In this document: piece after piece, positions 22,386 through 31,576 of the stretch
Numbering within the stretch: position 1 is the first letter of the stretch
How the letters are laid out: each line of letters starts with the position of its first letter
From: Lentisphaerota bacterium
Lineage (GTDB): Bacteria > Verrucomicrobiota > Kiritimatiellia > UBA8416 > JAIOPI01
Assembly: GCA_021413965.1 (NCBI GenBank)
Contig: JAIOPI010000030.1
Coordinates: forward strand, 62,001-126,000
Reading direction: 5' to 3'
DNA length: 64,000 bases
Notes under the pieces: generated by a model
What the model was told of the DNA's origin: nothing
Seen by the model: only the letters and a program-made list of their open reading frames with translations
Databases searched by the model: none
Position numbers and translations under genes: made by a program

Positions 22386-23822
22386 ATGCCGGACACGATG
22401 ACCAGCACCGCTGACAGCTACAAGTACGGGTTTGTGACCGCGGTCGAGGCGGACACGATCCAGAAAGGGCTGAATGAGGACGTCATCCGGCTCATTTCGT
22501 CGAAGAAGCAGGAGCCGCCGTTCCTGCTGGAATTCCGGCTGAAGGCGTATCGCTGGTGGCTGGAACAGGTCGAGCCCCGCTGGGCGCACGTTACGTTTCC
22601 GCCCATCGATTACCAGGCCATCCGCTATTTCTCCGCTCCGAAGCCGGCCAAGCCCAAGCTGGGCAGCCTGAGTGAGGTGGATCCGGAGGTGCTGGCGACG
22701 TTCGAGCGCCTGGGCATTCCGTTGGGCGAGCAGAAGCGGTTGTCGGGCGTGGCGGTGGACGCCGTGTTCGACAGCGTGTCGGTCGGCACGACGCACAAGG
22801 AGGTGCTGGCCAAGCATGGCATCGTCTTCTGTTCATTTTCCGAGGCGGCGCGCGAGCATCCCGCGCTGGTGGAGTCGTACCTGGGGAGCGTCGTGCCCTT
22901 CAACGACAACTACTTCGCGGCGCTCAACTCGGCCGTATTCACGGACGGCTCGTTTGTCTTCATCCCCAAGGGCGTGAAGTGCCCGATGGATCTTTCCACG
23001 TATTTTCGCATCAACGCCGCCGAGACGGGCCAGTTCGAGCGCACGCTGATTATTGCCGAGGAGGGCGCCAGCGTGTCGTACGTGGAAGGGTGCACGGCGC
23101 CCATGCGCGACGAGAACCAGCTGCATGCCGCGGTGGTGGAGCTGATCGCGCTGGACGATGCGACGGTCAAGTATTCGACGGTGCAGAACTGGTATCCCGG
23201 GGACCAGGACGGGAAAGGCGGCATCTACAACTTTGTGACCAAGCGCGGTCGCTGTGCGGGGCGTAACTCCAAAATTTCGTGGACGCAGGTGGAGGCGGGG
23301 GCGGCCATCACGTGGAAGTACCCGAGCGTCATCCTGAAGGGCGACAACTCGGTGGGCGAATTCTACTCGGTGGCGCTGACGAACCACTGCATGCAGGCCG
23401 ATACCGGGACGAAAATGATCCATCTCGGCCGGAATACCCGGAGCACGATAGTCTCCAAGGGCATTGCCTGCGAGCGCTCGCGCAACAGTTACCGCGGCCT
23501 GGTGCGGATCACGCCGGGGGCGGAAGGCGCGCGCAACTATTCGCAGTGCGATTCGATGCTGGTGGGCGACGCCTGCGAGGCCAACACCTTTCCATATATC
23601 GAAGTGGGCAACAACACGGCCGTGGTGGAGCACGAGGCGACGACCTCCAAGATCAGCGCGGAGCAGCTCTTCTACCTGCAGTCACGCGGCCTGGACAAGG
23701 AGGCGGCGGTCTCGCTGCTGGTCAACGGGTTCTGCAAGGATGTCTTCAAGACGCTGCCGCTGGAATTCTCCGTCGAAGCCGTGCGGCTGCTCGAGATGAA
23801 ACTGGAAAGCAGCGTGGGGTGA
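22386..23822 (+). CDS. sufB: Fe-S cluster assembly protein SufB
   Basis: This 478-aa scaffold subunit of the SufBCD complex has the family core: [15 protein letters not shown] near the N-terminus, [64 protein letters not shown] and [23 protein letters not shown], then [21 protein letters not shown] at the C-terminal end. The beta-helix and the cysteine used for cluster transfer are therefore present. ATG 22386 follows AAGGAG by 7 bases; a TTG 15 bases earlier was not used. It is first in sufBCDSU, under the palindromic promoter. Confidence 0.96.
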   Translation: MPDTMTSTADSYKYGFVTAVEADTIQKGLNEDVIRLISSKKQEPPFLLEFRLKAYRWWLEQVEPRWAHVTFPPIDYQAIRYFSAPKPAKPKLGSLSEVDPEVLATFERLGIPLGEQKRLSGVAVDAVFDSVSVGTTHKEVLAKHGIVFCSFSEAAREHPALVESYLGSVVPFNDNYFAALNSAVFTDGSFVFIPKGVKCPMDLSTYFRINAAETGQFERTLIIAEEGASVSYVEGCTAPMRDENQLHAAVVELIALDDATVKYSTVQNWYPGDQDGKGGIYNFVTKRGRCAGRNSKISWTQVEAGAAITWKYPSVILKGDNSVGEFYSVALTNHCMQADTGTKMIHLGRNTRSTIVSKGIACERSRNSYRGLVRITPGAEGARNYSQCDSMLVGDACEANTFPYIEVGNNTAVVEHEATTSKISAEQLFYLQSRGLDKEAAVSLLVNGFCKDVFKTLPLEFSVEAVRLLEMKLESSVG

Positions 23823-23849
23823 GGAACGGGGCGGCGAGGATACAGGCTT

Positions 23850-23905
23850 AGGGTTCAGGGTTCAGGATGCGGCGCAGCGGATTCGAACCCTGAACCCTGA
23901 ACCCT
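23850..23905. repeat. inverted heptamer repeat (GGTTCAG) in the sufB-sufC gap
   Basis: The left arm is AGGGTTCAGGGTTCAG, from 23850, and the right arm its complement, ending at 23905; each consists of repeated GGTTCAG-type heptamers around a 20-bp centre. It would form a strong hairpin in the suf mRNA. No open frame or terminator tail is present. It is the only such unit seen in the window. Confidence 0.7.
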
Positions 23906-23922
23906 TCTCAGCGGGAGCGGTT

Positions 23923-24690
23923 ATGTTGACGATCAAGAATTTGCATGCGCGGGTGGTGGAGGGAACGCCGATCCTCAAGGGGATCAGCCTTGAGGTCAAG
24001 GCGGGGGAAGTCCACGCCATCATGGGGCCCAACGGTTCCGGCAAGAGCACGCTGGCGCGCATCATTGCCGGGCACCCGGACTACCAGGTCACGGATGGCA
24101 CGATCGAATACGAGGTAAACCGCCGGCGCCAGAACCTGCTGGATCTGGAGCCGCACGAGCGCGCCTGTGCGGGGATCTTTCTGGCGTTCCAATATCCGGT
24201 CGATGTGCCGGGGGTGAGCAACGCCGTCTTCCTGCGGGCGTCATTCAACGCGGTCTGCCGCTACCAGGGGTTGCCGGAGCTGGATCCGCTGGATTTCGAC
24301 GACCTGCTCAAGGAGAAGCTGGCGATGCTGGACATGAATCCGGCGTACGTGGACCGGCCGGTGAACGTGGACTTTTCCGGCGGCGAGAAGAAGCGCAACG
24401 AGATTCTGCAGATGGCCATCCTGAATCCGCGCCTGGCGGTGCTGGACGAGACGGATTCGGGGCTTGATGTGGATTCGCTCAAGCTGGTGGCGGAGGGCGT
24501 CAACCGCCTGCGCACGCCGACCAACGCGACGCTGATGATCACGCATTACGAGCGCCTGCTGAAGTACATCCGCCCGGACGTGGTGCACGTGCTCGATGCC
24601 GGCCGCATTGTGCGCACGGGTGATTACAGTCTGGCGGAAGAGGTCGAGCGGCGGGGGTACGACTGGCTGCAGGGGGCGGGGGCGGCATGA
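23923..24690 (+). CDS. sufC: Fe-S cluster assembly ATPase SufC
   Basis: This 255-aa ABC-type ATPase powers the SufBCD scaffold. Walker A is GPNGSGKST, the Q-loop is FLAFQYPVDVPGVS, the signature is FSGGEKKRNEI and Walker B is LAVLDETDSGLD, followed by the ITHYERLL His switch. It is a soluble ABC protein with no membrane partner. The start follows GGGAG after the heptamer repeat. Its stop overlaps the sufD start as ATGA. Confidence 0.97.
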   Translation: MLTIKNLHARVVEGTPILKGISLEVKAGEVHAIMGPNGSGKSTLARIIAGHPDYQVTDGTIEYEVNRRRQNLLDLEPHERACAGIFLAFQYPVDVPGVSNAVFLRASFNAVCRYQGLPELDPLDFDDLLKEKLAMLDMNPAYVDRPVNVDFSGGEKKRNEILQMAILNPRLAVLDETDSGLDVDSLKLVAEGVNRLRTPTNATLMITHYERLLKYIRPDVVHVLDAGRIVRTGDYSLAEEVERRGYDWLQGAGAA

Positions 24691-26009
24691 ATGCGGTCGT
24701 GACCAGGCTGGCGGTGCCGGACGGCTATGCCGGACTGTTGGCGGCGGTACTGCGCGACGGGGCGGGGCGGGGCGAGCCGGAATGGCTGGCCACCCGGCGC
24801 CATGGCGCGTTTGACCGCCTGCGCGCCATGGGCTTTCCCACGACGCGGGCCGAGGATTGGAAATACACCAACATCCGGTCGCTGCTGGATGCCACGTTCA
24901 CGCTGCCCCGGCGCGAACCCGTGCCGGAAGTGAAGAGCCTCATCCCCCATCACCTGGAGGACGAGAACGAACTCATCTTTGTCGATGGATGCTACGCGCC
25001 GGAGCACTCGCGCTTCGAGCCGGAGTCGGGCCTGCATGTCGTGTCCCTGGAGGACGGACTGCGCAACGGGGACGGCGAGGCGCTGCGGCAGCGGCTGGCG
25101 GAGTCCCTGCCGGGCGATGACAGCCCGTTCGTCTGCCTGAATGCGGCGCTGTCGGGGTGCGGCGTGTACGTGCGGGTGGACCGCGGCGTGACGGTCAGCA
25201 AGCGCATCCACCTGTTGTTTTTGACGACCGGCCTGCAGCCCGGGGTGATGGTGTCGCCGCGCGTCGTGGTTGACGTGGGGGCGGGGGCGCAGGTGCGCCT
25301 GGCCCAGAGCCATATCGGGCGGTCGGGCGCGGCGGCCTTTACCAACGTCGTCACGGACCTGCACGTGGGGGACAACGCGAATGTGTTCTACACCAAGGTG
25401 CAGTCCGAGGCGCCCGAGGCGTATCACTGCAGCTTTGTGCGGAGCCGGCAGGCGGCCAGCAGCGTGGTGACGCTGCTGGATTTCACCATTGGGGCCAAGC
25501 TGGCGCGCAACGACCTGTACGCGGGCCTGGACGGCGAGGGCGCGGAGCTGCATCTCGACGGGCTCTATGCCGTGCGGGGCCGTCAGCTCGTGGACCATCA
25601 CACCACGGTGGACCACCGCGTGCCGCGCGGCCTCAGCCGCCAGATCTACAAGGGCATTCTGAACGACTCCGCGCGTGTCGTGTTCAACGGCAAGGTGCTG
25701 GTGCGCCCGGGGGCCAAGCTGACCGACGGCTACCAGATCAATCAGAATCTGCTGCTGAGCCGCTCGGCCACGGTGAATACCAAGCCGCAGCTGGAAATTG
25801 CGAACGACGACGTGAAGTGCACGCACGGCGCCACCATCGGGCAGATCAACGAGGACCAGGTCTTCTATCTGCAATCGCGGGGCATCGCCAAGGATGCGGC
25901 CGTGGCGATGCTGTCGCGCGCGTTTGTGGAAGATGTGCTGTTCCTGGTACACGACAAACCGCTGCAGGAGAGCTTACGCGCCCTGCTGGCGACGTATTTC
26001 GGCAAGTAG
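24687..26009 (+). CDS. sufD: Fe-S cluster assembly protein SufD
   Basis: This 440-aa SufB paralog partners with SufB and SufC. Family features are FPTTRAEDWKYTNIRSLL in the N-terminal third, the beta-helix core at 150-380, and a C-terminal block with VKCTHGATIGQINEDQVFYLQSRGIAKDAA, where the conserved His sits. It overlaps sufC by 4 bp and is 18 bp before sufS. It is somewhat divergent in its N-terminal 80 residues but has all the core motifs. Confidence 0.94.
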   Translation: MNAVVTRLAVPDGYAGLLAAVLRDGAGRGEPEWLATRRHGAFDRLRAMGFPTTRAEDWKYTNIRSLLDATFTLPRREPVPEVKSLIPHHLEDENELIFVDGCYAPEHSRFEPESGLHVVSLEDGLRNGDGEALRQRLAESLPGDDSPFVCLNAALSGCGVYVRVDRGVTVSKRIHLLFLTTGLQPGVMVSPRVVVDVGAGAQVRLAQSHIGRSGAAAFTNVVTDLHVGDNANVFYTKVQSEAPEAYHCSFVRSRQAASSVVTLLDFTIGAKLARNDLYAGLDGEGAELHLDGLYAVRGRQLVDHHTTVDHRVPRGLSRQIYKGILNDSARVVFNGKVLVRPGAKLTDGYQINQNLLLSRSATVNTKPQLEIANDDVKCTHGATIGQINEDQVFYLQSRGIAKDAAVAMLSRAFVEDVLFLVHDKPLQESLRALLATYFGK

Positions 26010-26027
26010 GGCTTCACGAGACTGACC

Positions 26028-27260
26028 ATGCGTACAGAGGCGACAGGCTATCCGATCGAGCGCATCCGAGCCGATTTCCCGGCGCTGCAGCAGCGCATTG
26101 GGGCGTATCCGCTGGTGTACCTGGACAATGCGGCGACCAGTCTGAAGCCGCAAAGCGTCGTGGACACGGTCTGCCGTCACTACCGTGAAGAGTCCGCCAA
26201 CATCCACCGGGGCGTGCATCACCTCAGCCAGAAGGCCACCGAGGCTTTCGAAGGGGCGCGCGACAAGGCGCAGGCCTTCCTCAACGCCGCCCGCCGCGAG
26301 GAGATCATCTTCACCAGCGGCACCACGGGTGGCCTCAACCTCGTGGCGCACGCGTTCGGCGCCGGCCTGAAGGCGGGTGACGAGATCATCCTGTCCACCA
26401 TGGAGCACCACTCCAACCTGGTGCCGTGGCAGATGCTGCGCGACCGCACGGGGTGTGTCTTGCGCTTCATCCCGATCACGGACGACGGGCAACTTGACCT
26501 GGCGGCGTACGACGCGATGCTCGGCCCGCGCACGCGCCTGGTGTCGGTGGTCTACGTATCCAATTCGCTCGGCACCGTGAATCCGGTGGCGCGCATCATC
26601 CGGGCGGCGCACGCACACGGGGCGCGCGTGCTCGTGGATGCCGCGCAGGCCGTGCCCTGCCGGCCGGTGGACGTCCAGGCGCTCGACTGCGATTTCCTCG
26701 TGTTCTCCGGGCACAAGGTTTTCGGCCCGACCGGCGTGGGCGTGCTGTATGGCAAGTACGATCTGCTGGATGCGATGCCTCCGTTCCTGGGCGGCGGCGA
26801 CATGATTTTGTCGGTCACGCTGGAGCGCACGGTTTTCAACGCGCTCCCCAACAAGTTCGAGGCGGGCACGCCGCACATTGCCGGCGTCATCGGGCTGGGC
26901 GCCGCGCTCGACTACGTGCGCGGCATCGGACTGGATCGCGTGGCCGCGCATGAGGAGGGCTTGCGGGCCTACGCCACCGCGTTGTTGGCGGCGATTCCGG
27001 GGGTGCGCCTGTACGGCACGGCGCCGGAGAAGTCCGCCATCATCTCGTTCGTGCTGGAGGGCGTGCATCCGCATGACATCGGGCAGATTCTGGACAGCCG
27101 CGGCGTGGCCGTGCGTGCGGGGCACCACTGCACCCAGCCGGTCATGCAGCGGTTTGGCATTCCCGCCACCGCGCGCGCGTCGTTCTCGATGTACAACACG
27201 CGCGCCGAGGCGGAGCAACTGGCCGAGGCCGTGCGGGCGGTGAAGGAGATGTTCGCATGA
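26028..27260 (+). CDS. sufS: cysteine desulfurase SufS
   Basis: This 410-aa PLP enzyme takes sulfur from L-cysteine. The PLP lysine is in SGHKVFGPTGVGVLYGK, the Asp binding the pyridine nitrogen is in LVDAAQAVP, and the catalytic cysteine is in RAGHHCTQPVM. The N-terminus YLDNAATSLKPQSVVD and the TTGGLNLVA motif are standard class V aminotransferase. The short active-site loop marks it as group II (SufS-type). It overlaps sufU by 4 bp, which fits a SufS-SufU pair working together. Confidence 0.97.
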   Translation: MRTEATGYPIERIRADFPALQQRIGAYPLVYLDNAATSLKPQSVVDTVCRHYREESANIHRGVHHLSQKATEAFEGARDKAQAFLNAARREEIIFTSGTTGGLNLVAHAFGAGLKAGDEIILSTMEHHSNLVPWQMLRDRTGCVLRFIPITDDGQLDLAAYDAMLGPRTRLVSVVYVSNSLGTVNPVARIIRAAHAHGARVLVDAAQAVPCRPVDVQALDCDFLVFSGHKVFGPTGVGVLYGKYDLLDAMPPFLGGGDMILSVTLERTVFNALPNKFEAGTPHIAGVIGLGAALDYVRGIGLDRVAAHEEGLRAYATALLAAIPGVRLYGTAPEKSAIISFVLEGVHPHDIGQILDSRGVAVRAGHHCTQPVMQRFGIPATARASFSMYNTRAEAEQLAEAVRAVKEMFA

Positions 27261-27718
27261 CGGTGTCGGACGAGCTCTATCAGCAGGTGATCCTCGATCA
27301 TAACCGGTCGCCGCGCAACATGCGGGCGCTGGCGAACGCCACGCACCAGGCGCAGGGGATCAACCCCCTGTGCGGGGACGAGTACACGGTGTACCTGGCG
27401 GTGGATGCGGGCGGCATCATTCGCGAGGTCACCTACGAGGGGCACGGCTGCGCGATTTCCAAAGCGTCCGCCTCCATGATGAGCCAGGCGCTCGCGGGGA
27501 AGACGATCGCCGAGGCGCACGGCCTGTTCGACGCCTTCCATGCGCTGGTGCTGGGCAAGGCCGAGGCGGCCACGCCGCCTTGTGAGTTGGGCAAACTTAA
27601 GGTATTCTCAGGGGTGTGGAGATATCCGGCCCGGGTGAAGTGCGCGGCGCTCAGCTGGCACGCCATGAAGAGCGCCTTGGACGGACAAGGCAAGACGTCG
27701 ACCGAGGATGCGTTGTAG
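27257..27718 (+). CDS. sufU: SufU-type zinc/sulfur-transfer protein
   Basis: This 153-aa protein has the NifU-N/IscU fold in the SufU subfamily. LCGDEYTVYL, EGHGCAISKASASMMSQALAGKT and the distal cysteine in VKCAALSWHAMK supply the three conserved cysteines and the Asp. These bind zinc in SufU and receive sulfur from SufS. The insert between the second and third cysteines (HAL-VLGKAEAATPP) is the SufU hallmark. No SufE is present. Confidence 0.93.
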   Translation: MTVSDELYQQVILDHNRSPRNMRALANATHQAQGINPLCGDEYTVYLAVDAGGIIREVTYEGHGCAISKASASMMSQALAGKTIAEAHGLFDAFHALVLGKAEAATPPCELGKLKVFSGVWRYPARVKCAALSWHAMKSALDGQGKTSTEDAL

Positions 27719-27778
27719 CCGCGAAGGCGCGGGGTGGGGCGTCCGCCTGAACGGGCCCGGTTGCGCGAGGGAGATAAC

Positions 27779-28336
27779 ATGAAAGTTTTCGACATCCTGG
27801 TTGAGCCGACGGCGCACCCGCGCGCGCGCAAATTCATTCTCGACCGCGACGTGCGGGCGGGGGATCCGATCCGCTTCACGACCGCCGACGAGTGCAAGCA
27901 TGTGCCGCTGGCCGCCGCCCTGTTGTCGTGGGTGGGGGTGAGCGACGTGCATTTCGCGGGCAACGTGATCACGGTCACCGCGGGGCGTGGCGCGGACTGG
28001 CAGATGCTCGAGGCGCGCCTGCGCGAGGAGATCGCCCGGCACATCGAGGCGCACGATCCGAGCATGCGCGACCCCAACGCCGGCACGACGCGTGCGACGA
28101 TCGGCGACCTGGCGGTGATCGACGGCGTGCTCGAGCAGACGATCCGCCCGTATATCCGCAGCCACGGCGGCGAGCTGGAACTGCTGGAATATGATGCCGA
28201 AACCAAGCGGCTGCTGGTGAACTACCTCGGCACGTGCGGCAGCTGCCCGGCCTCGACGTCCGGGACGCTCGAAATCATCCAGCAGATCCTGAAGGACGAG
28301 TTCGATCCCGAGATCAAAGTGGAGATTCTGCAATAG
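27779..28336 (+). CDS. nfu: Nfu-type Fe-S scaffold protein
   Basis: This 185-aa protein has two domains. Residues 1-85 match the Nfu N-terminal domain (PF08712; FDILVEPTAHPRARKFIL). Residues of about 100-180 match the NifU C-terminal domain (PF01106), with the cluster-binding CGSC in LGTCGSCPAST. It lies 60 bp downstream of sufU and is likely read from the suf promoter. It probably transfers [4Fe-4S] clusters to targets such as NadA and LipA. The ATG begins MKVFDIL; an upstream start in the same frame is less likely. Confidence 0.92.
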   Translation: MKVFDILVEPTAHPRARKFILDRDVRAGDPIRFTTADECKHVPLAAALLSWVGVSDVHFAGNVITVTAGRGADWQMLEARLREEIARHIEAHDPSMRDPNAGTTRATIGDLAVIDGVLEQTIRPYIRSHGGELELLEYDAETKRLLVNYLGTCGSCPASTSGTLEIIQQILKDEFDPEIKVEILQ

Positions 28337-28347
28337 GGCCGTCAGGG

Positions 28348-28370
28348 GCCCGCGCCCGCCGGGCGCGGGC
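28348..28370 (+). terminator. strong hairpin after nfu
   Basis: A perfect 10-bp stem GCCCGCGCCC/GGGCGCGGGC with a 3-base loop lies 11 bp past the nfu stop. There is no U-tract. A second stem, GGCCGCA/TGCGGCC (28388-28410), follows. Together they may trim or pause the suf transcript before nadA. Confidence 0.5.
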
Positions 28371-28452
28371 AGGGGCGGAGATGGGGCGGCCGCACCCGGA
28401 GGTTGCGGCCCACCGGAGGACGGGCCTGGGAACAGGGGCGGGCCTGAACAGG

Positions 28453-29505
28453 ATGGCGAGCATGAGCACAGCGACAGCAACGGGATCACCGACGGCGGAG
28501 CGGTTGTACGAGAAGCTGCGGAACGTGGCGGCGGGCACGAGCGGCCCCTACTCGCGGGAACGCTGTGCGGAACTGGCGCCGGTCGTGGACGACATCAACC
28601 GGCTCAAGCGCGAGCGCAATGCCGTCATCCTCGTGCACTACTACGTGCATCCGGAGATCACCGTCGGGGTGGGGGATTTCGTCGGGGATTCCTACAAACT
28701 GGCGAAGGATGCCAAGTCCACGACGGCCGACCTGATCGTGTTCGTCGCGGTGCGGTTCATGGCCGAGACGGCGAAGTGCTTGAATCCCGAAAAGACGGTG
28801 CTGATTCCCAGCAAGTTGAATGGCTGCTCGCTGGCGGACGCCATTTCCGCCGAGCGTGTGCGCCAGCTGCGCCAGCAGTTTCCGCAGCACACGTTCGTCT
28901 GCTACATCAACACGTCCGCGGCGGTCAAGGCGCTGTGCGACGTGTGCGTCACCAGTTCCAACGTCTACGACATCGTGCAGCGCATCGAGAACGACAGGAT
29001 CTACTTTCTGCCGGACAAGCTCATGGGCGAGAACGTGCAGGACGAGATGAAGCGGCGCGGCGTGCGCAAGGACGTGCAGATTTTCGACGCCACCTGCTAT
29101 GTGCATCAGCAGTATGACCCGGAGCGCGTGCAGCGGTTGAAGGCGAAGCATCCGGGGCTCAAGGTGCTGAGCCATCCGGAGTGCAGCCCCGAGATCATCG
29201 CGCACGCGGATCACGTGGCGAGCACAAAGGGCATGATGCAGTACCTGCGCGACACGGATGCGCCCGCCTACCTGCTGCTGACCGAGTGCGGTCTCGCGGG
29301 GCGGGCACAGGTGGAGATGCCCGGCAAGACCTTCATCGGCCCCTGTGTCGAGTGCCGCTACATGAAGTCCAACTCGCTGCAGGACGTGCGGCGCGTCCTG
29401 CGGGCGCCGGAGGCGGACGACATCGTCGAGGTGGCGCCCGACGTGCGGCAGGGCGCCCTGCGCTGCATCAATGCCATGTTCCGCTACGCCGAGATGGCGG
29501 GCTGA
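28453..29505 (+). CDS. nadA: quinolinate synthase
   Basis: This 350-aa [4Fe-4S] enzyme condenses iminoaspartate and dihydroxyacetone phosphate into quinolinate, for NAD synthesis. The cluster cysteines lie in LNGCSLADAIS, TECGLAGRAQVE and GPCVECRYMK, in family positions. Other landmarks are ILVHYYVHPEI, VGDSYKLAKDA, INTSAAVKALCD and VLSHPECSPEI. The start at 28453 is chosen, with 28462 possible. It follows the suf-nfu block, an apt place for an oxygen-sensitive cluster enzyme. No nadB or nadC is nearby. Confidence 0.94.
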   Translation: MASMSTATATGSPTAERLYEKLRNVAAGTSGPYSRERCAELAPVVDDINRLKRERNAVILVHYYVHPEITVGVGDFVGDSYKLAKDAKSTTADLIVFVAVRFMAETAKCLNPEKTVLIPSKLNGCSLADAISAERVRQLRQQFPQHTFVCYINTSAAVKALCDVCVTSSNVYDIVQRIENDRIYFLPDKLMGENVQDEMKRRGVRKDVQIFDATCYVHQQYDPERVQRLKAKHPGLKVLSHPECSPEIIAHADHVASTKGMMQYLRDTDAPAYLLLTECGLAGRAQVEMPGKTFIGPCVECRYMKSNSLQDVRRVLRAPEADDIVEVAPDVRQGALRCINAMFRYAEMAG

Positions 29506-29544
29506 GGGGCGGCCTGGCGTGCAGGCGAATCCCGTGACGCCGCT

Positions 29545-30738
29545 TCAACGCGGGCGCAGCATGCGGTGCAGCAGGGCCTGCCCGAGCGTGGCGAGGGCGA
29601 GTGCGCCGGCGCAGAGGGCGAACAGGCCCTGCAGGGACGTGGCCTCGTAGACCATCCCTCCCACCGCCGACCCAATGAACAAGCCGATCCCGATCAGCGC
29701 TTCGTGAATGGCCATGCGGTGCGTCCGGTCCATGCTGCCTGACGCGCCGTGGAAAATGCTTTCGGAATAGCTGATGCCGGCGGCGAAGTTCGCGAGGCTC
29801 AGCAGCAGCGTCACGGCGATCAGGGACGTGGCGTGCGTGAGCAGGGCAAAGGCGGCGATGGCCACGGTCTGCCCGACGAGCATGGGCCAGAGCCGGAAAT
29901 GCCAGAACGGTGTGCGCCCCATGCCGAGGAAGGCCACGGTGTTGGCCAAGCCCCGCACCAGGAAAATGAAGCCGATGAGGGTTTCGGAGCAGCCGAGCTG
30001 GTCGCGTGCGCCGACGGGAAAGATGCCGGCCACGGCGCCGACGGTGAAATAGGCGGCGAAGTGTCCGAGCCAGGCCGGGTAGCGCAGGAGCGTGCTCTGG
30101 TCGACCCGCGGCGGCGCGTTGCCGGCCGCGGCGTGGGCGCTGGCTTCCTCGGCTGATGAGGGCAGCCGGCGCCCCGCGGCGGCGACGAAGCCCGCGATCA
30201 CAAGCGACGTGGCCGCGCCGACCGCCAGCGGCAACCGCACGTTGAGGTGGAGCAGCCAGCCGCAGACGTACGGGCCGATGATGTTGCCGAACGACCATGA
30301 CAGATTGAAACGCGAGACGAGGCGTCCCAGACGCTCGCCCTCCGAACCGGTCGACAGCCATCCCATGAGCGAGGGCCAGTACAGTGCCAGCAGAAGTCCA
30401 AACAGCCCGTGGAAGACGAACAAGCCGGCCAGGGTGGGGACGACCTGCATGCCGATCAGAATGGCGCAGAGGCAGACGGTGGAGATGACGACCTGCTGGC
30501 GAGGCTCCAGGTGTTTGAACAGCGGGCGCAGCCAGAGGCACCCGAGCGTGTAGGTGATGGCCCACGTGCCGGCCAGCCAGCCGATTTGTCCGGGTTGGGC
30601 GTGGTGCACATCGCGCGCGAAGAAGATGATGCCCAGGCTCGCCTGCATCAATGTGAGCGCCATGGCAAAGGCGGCCGGATAGATGACGGCCCCGATCGGC
30701 AAGTGGGCGGGGCGGGGGGGGGATGACGTGGGGGTCAT
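29545..30738 (-). CDS. major facilitator superfamily transporter
   Basis: A 397-aa protein with about 12 hydrophobic segments. The N-half loop GCLWLRPLFKHLEPRQQVVIS resembles the motif A region of MFS proteins, and the LSWSFGNIIGPYVCGWLL stretch fits a motif C-like membrane helix (antiporter-type). There is no obvious substrate signature. Its ATG overlaps the stop of the upstream 205-aa gene (ATGA), so the two are translationally coupled. Tail to tail with nadA across 39 bp. Confidence 0.83.
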   Translation of the reverse strand: MTPTSSPPRPAHLPIGAVIYPAAFAMALTLMQASLGIIFFARDVHHAQPGQIGWLAGTWAITYTLGCLWLRPLFKHLEPRQQVVISTVCLCAILIGMQVVPTLAGLFVFHGLFGLLLALYWPSLMGWLSTGSEGERLGRLVSRFNLSWSFGNIIGPYVCGWLLHLNVRLPLAVGAATSLVIAGFVAAAGRRLPSSAEEASAHAAAGNAPPRVDQSTLLRYPAWLGHFAAYFTVGAVAGIFPVGARDQLGCSETLIGFIFLVRGLANTVAFLGMGRTPFWHFRLWPMLVGQTVAIAAFALLTHATSLIAVTLLLSLANFAAGISYSESIFHGASGSMDRTHRMAIHEALIGIGLFIGSAVGGMVYEATSLQGLFALCAGALALATLGQALLHRMLRPR

Positions 30739-31352
30739 AGTTCCGTCGGACCGGCTACGCGGGGATCGAGGGTGAGCGTGATGCGGTGGAGGCCTTCGCT
30801 GACATGCTGGCGGAGCGTATCGAACCGAAAGAGGTACACGGTGCGTCCGCGGGCATCGCGGGCGACGAACTGACCATCGTGGCGGTCGGCGCTCCAATCG
30901 GCATGGGGAATGCGCGCCCATTCCAGCAGCCATCCCGCGAGGTACATGAAGATTTCCGCATCGACGCAGTCCGCGGGCAGTTCGCTCTTGTAGAGTTCCT
31001 GGCCGCTTGCCAGGAGCCGGATGCCGATCAATCCCGGCGGTCCCAACAGCTCAAGCTGGGCCAGCGTATCCTGAATCACATCCTGCAACCGGGCCCCGGC
31101 CAGGCGTTCCGCGTCGCGCTGCAACTCGGCATGGGGGTCGAGGCGGACCGGGTCGAAACCGTCCGCGGTGAGGGCCGTGAGTTCGATGCGGGTGCAGGAC
31201 GGGAAGCTGGCAAAGGACTCGTCCACGAGCCGCGGCCAGAACTTGGCGGCGGAATGCCGATACACCGTACCGCCCACCTTGATGGCCTCGCACGAGACGA
31301 TGGGCGGGGGCGGCGTGACGTCATCCGGCAGATTCAACAGGCGCGTGGTCAT
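30735..31352 (-). CDS. protein of unknown function coupled to the MFS transporter
   Basis: This 205-aa cytoplasmic protein has no signal or membrane segment that I can see. A proline-rich N-terminus (about residues 8-20) leads to an alpha/beta body. Landmarks are RHSAAKFWPRLVDESFASF, a strand-rich middle (ELTALTADGFDPVRLDP) and a C-terminal TVYLFRFDTLRQHVSEGL. No domain is recognised. It is the first gene of a two-gene operon with the transporter, so a regulatory or accessory role is plausible but unproven. Confidence 0.6.
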   Translation of the reverse strand: MTTRLLNLPDDVTPPPPIVSCEAIKVGGTVYRHSAAKFWPRLVDESFASFPSCTRIELTALTADGFDPVRLDPHAELQRDAERLAGARLQDVIQDTLAQLELLGPPGLIGIRLLASGQELYKSELPADCVDAEIFMYLAGWLLEWARIPHADWSADRHDGQFVARDARGRTVYLFRFDTLRQHVSEGLHRITLTLDPRVAGPTEL

Positions 31353-31541
31353 GGGTGGTCGCGGGTGCCAGAAAGCCGCCACTCTGCCGCTTTTGGGGGC
31401 AAGGGGCAAAGGAATTTGGCATGCGGTGAGACGGACCGCGTGCGCCCAGCAGGTGGCGCGATCCGGGATGAGACGGGTCCGGCCGGGCGAGGGGCCGTGC
31501 CGGATTTGAGCCATCCGTTCTTCCCCGTTCCTTTTTCTAGG

Positions 31542-31570
31542 TTCAAATTTGCGGGGCCAGGCTCTACACT
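31542..31570 (+). promoter_or_regulatory. sigma-70 promoter at the debranching enzyme start
   Basis: TTCAAA (31542-31547) and TACACT (31565-31570) are separated by an ideal 17 bp. The ATG is at 31577, only 6 bp past the -10 box, so the mRNA may be leaderless. Confidence 0.5.
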
Positions 31571-31576
31571 CGCCTC

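Noticed and set aside
23850..23905. CRISPR repeat
   Set aside because: The heptamers form one inverted pair without spacers, so it is a palindromic repeat, not an array.
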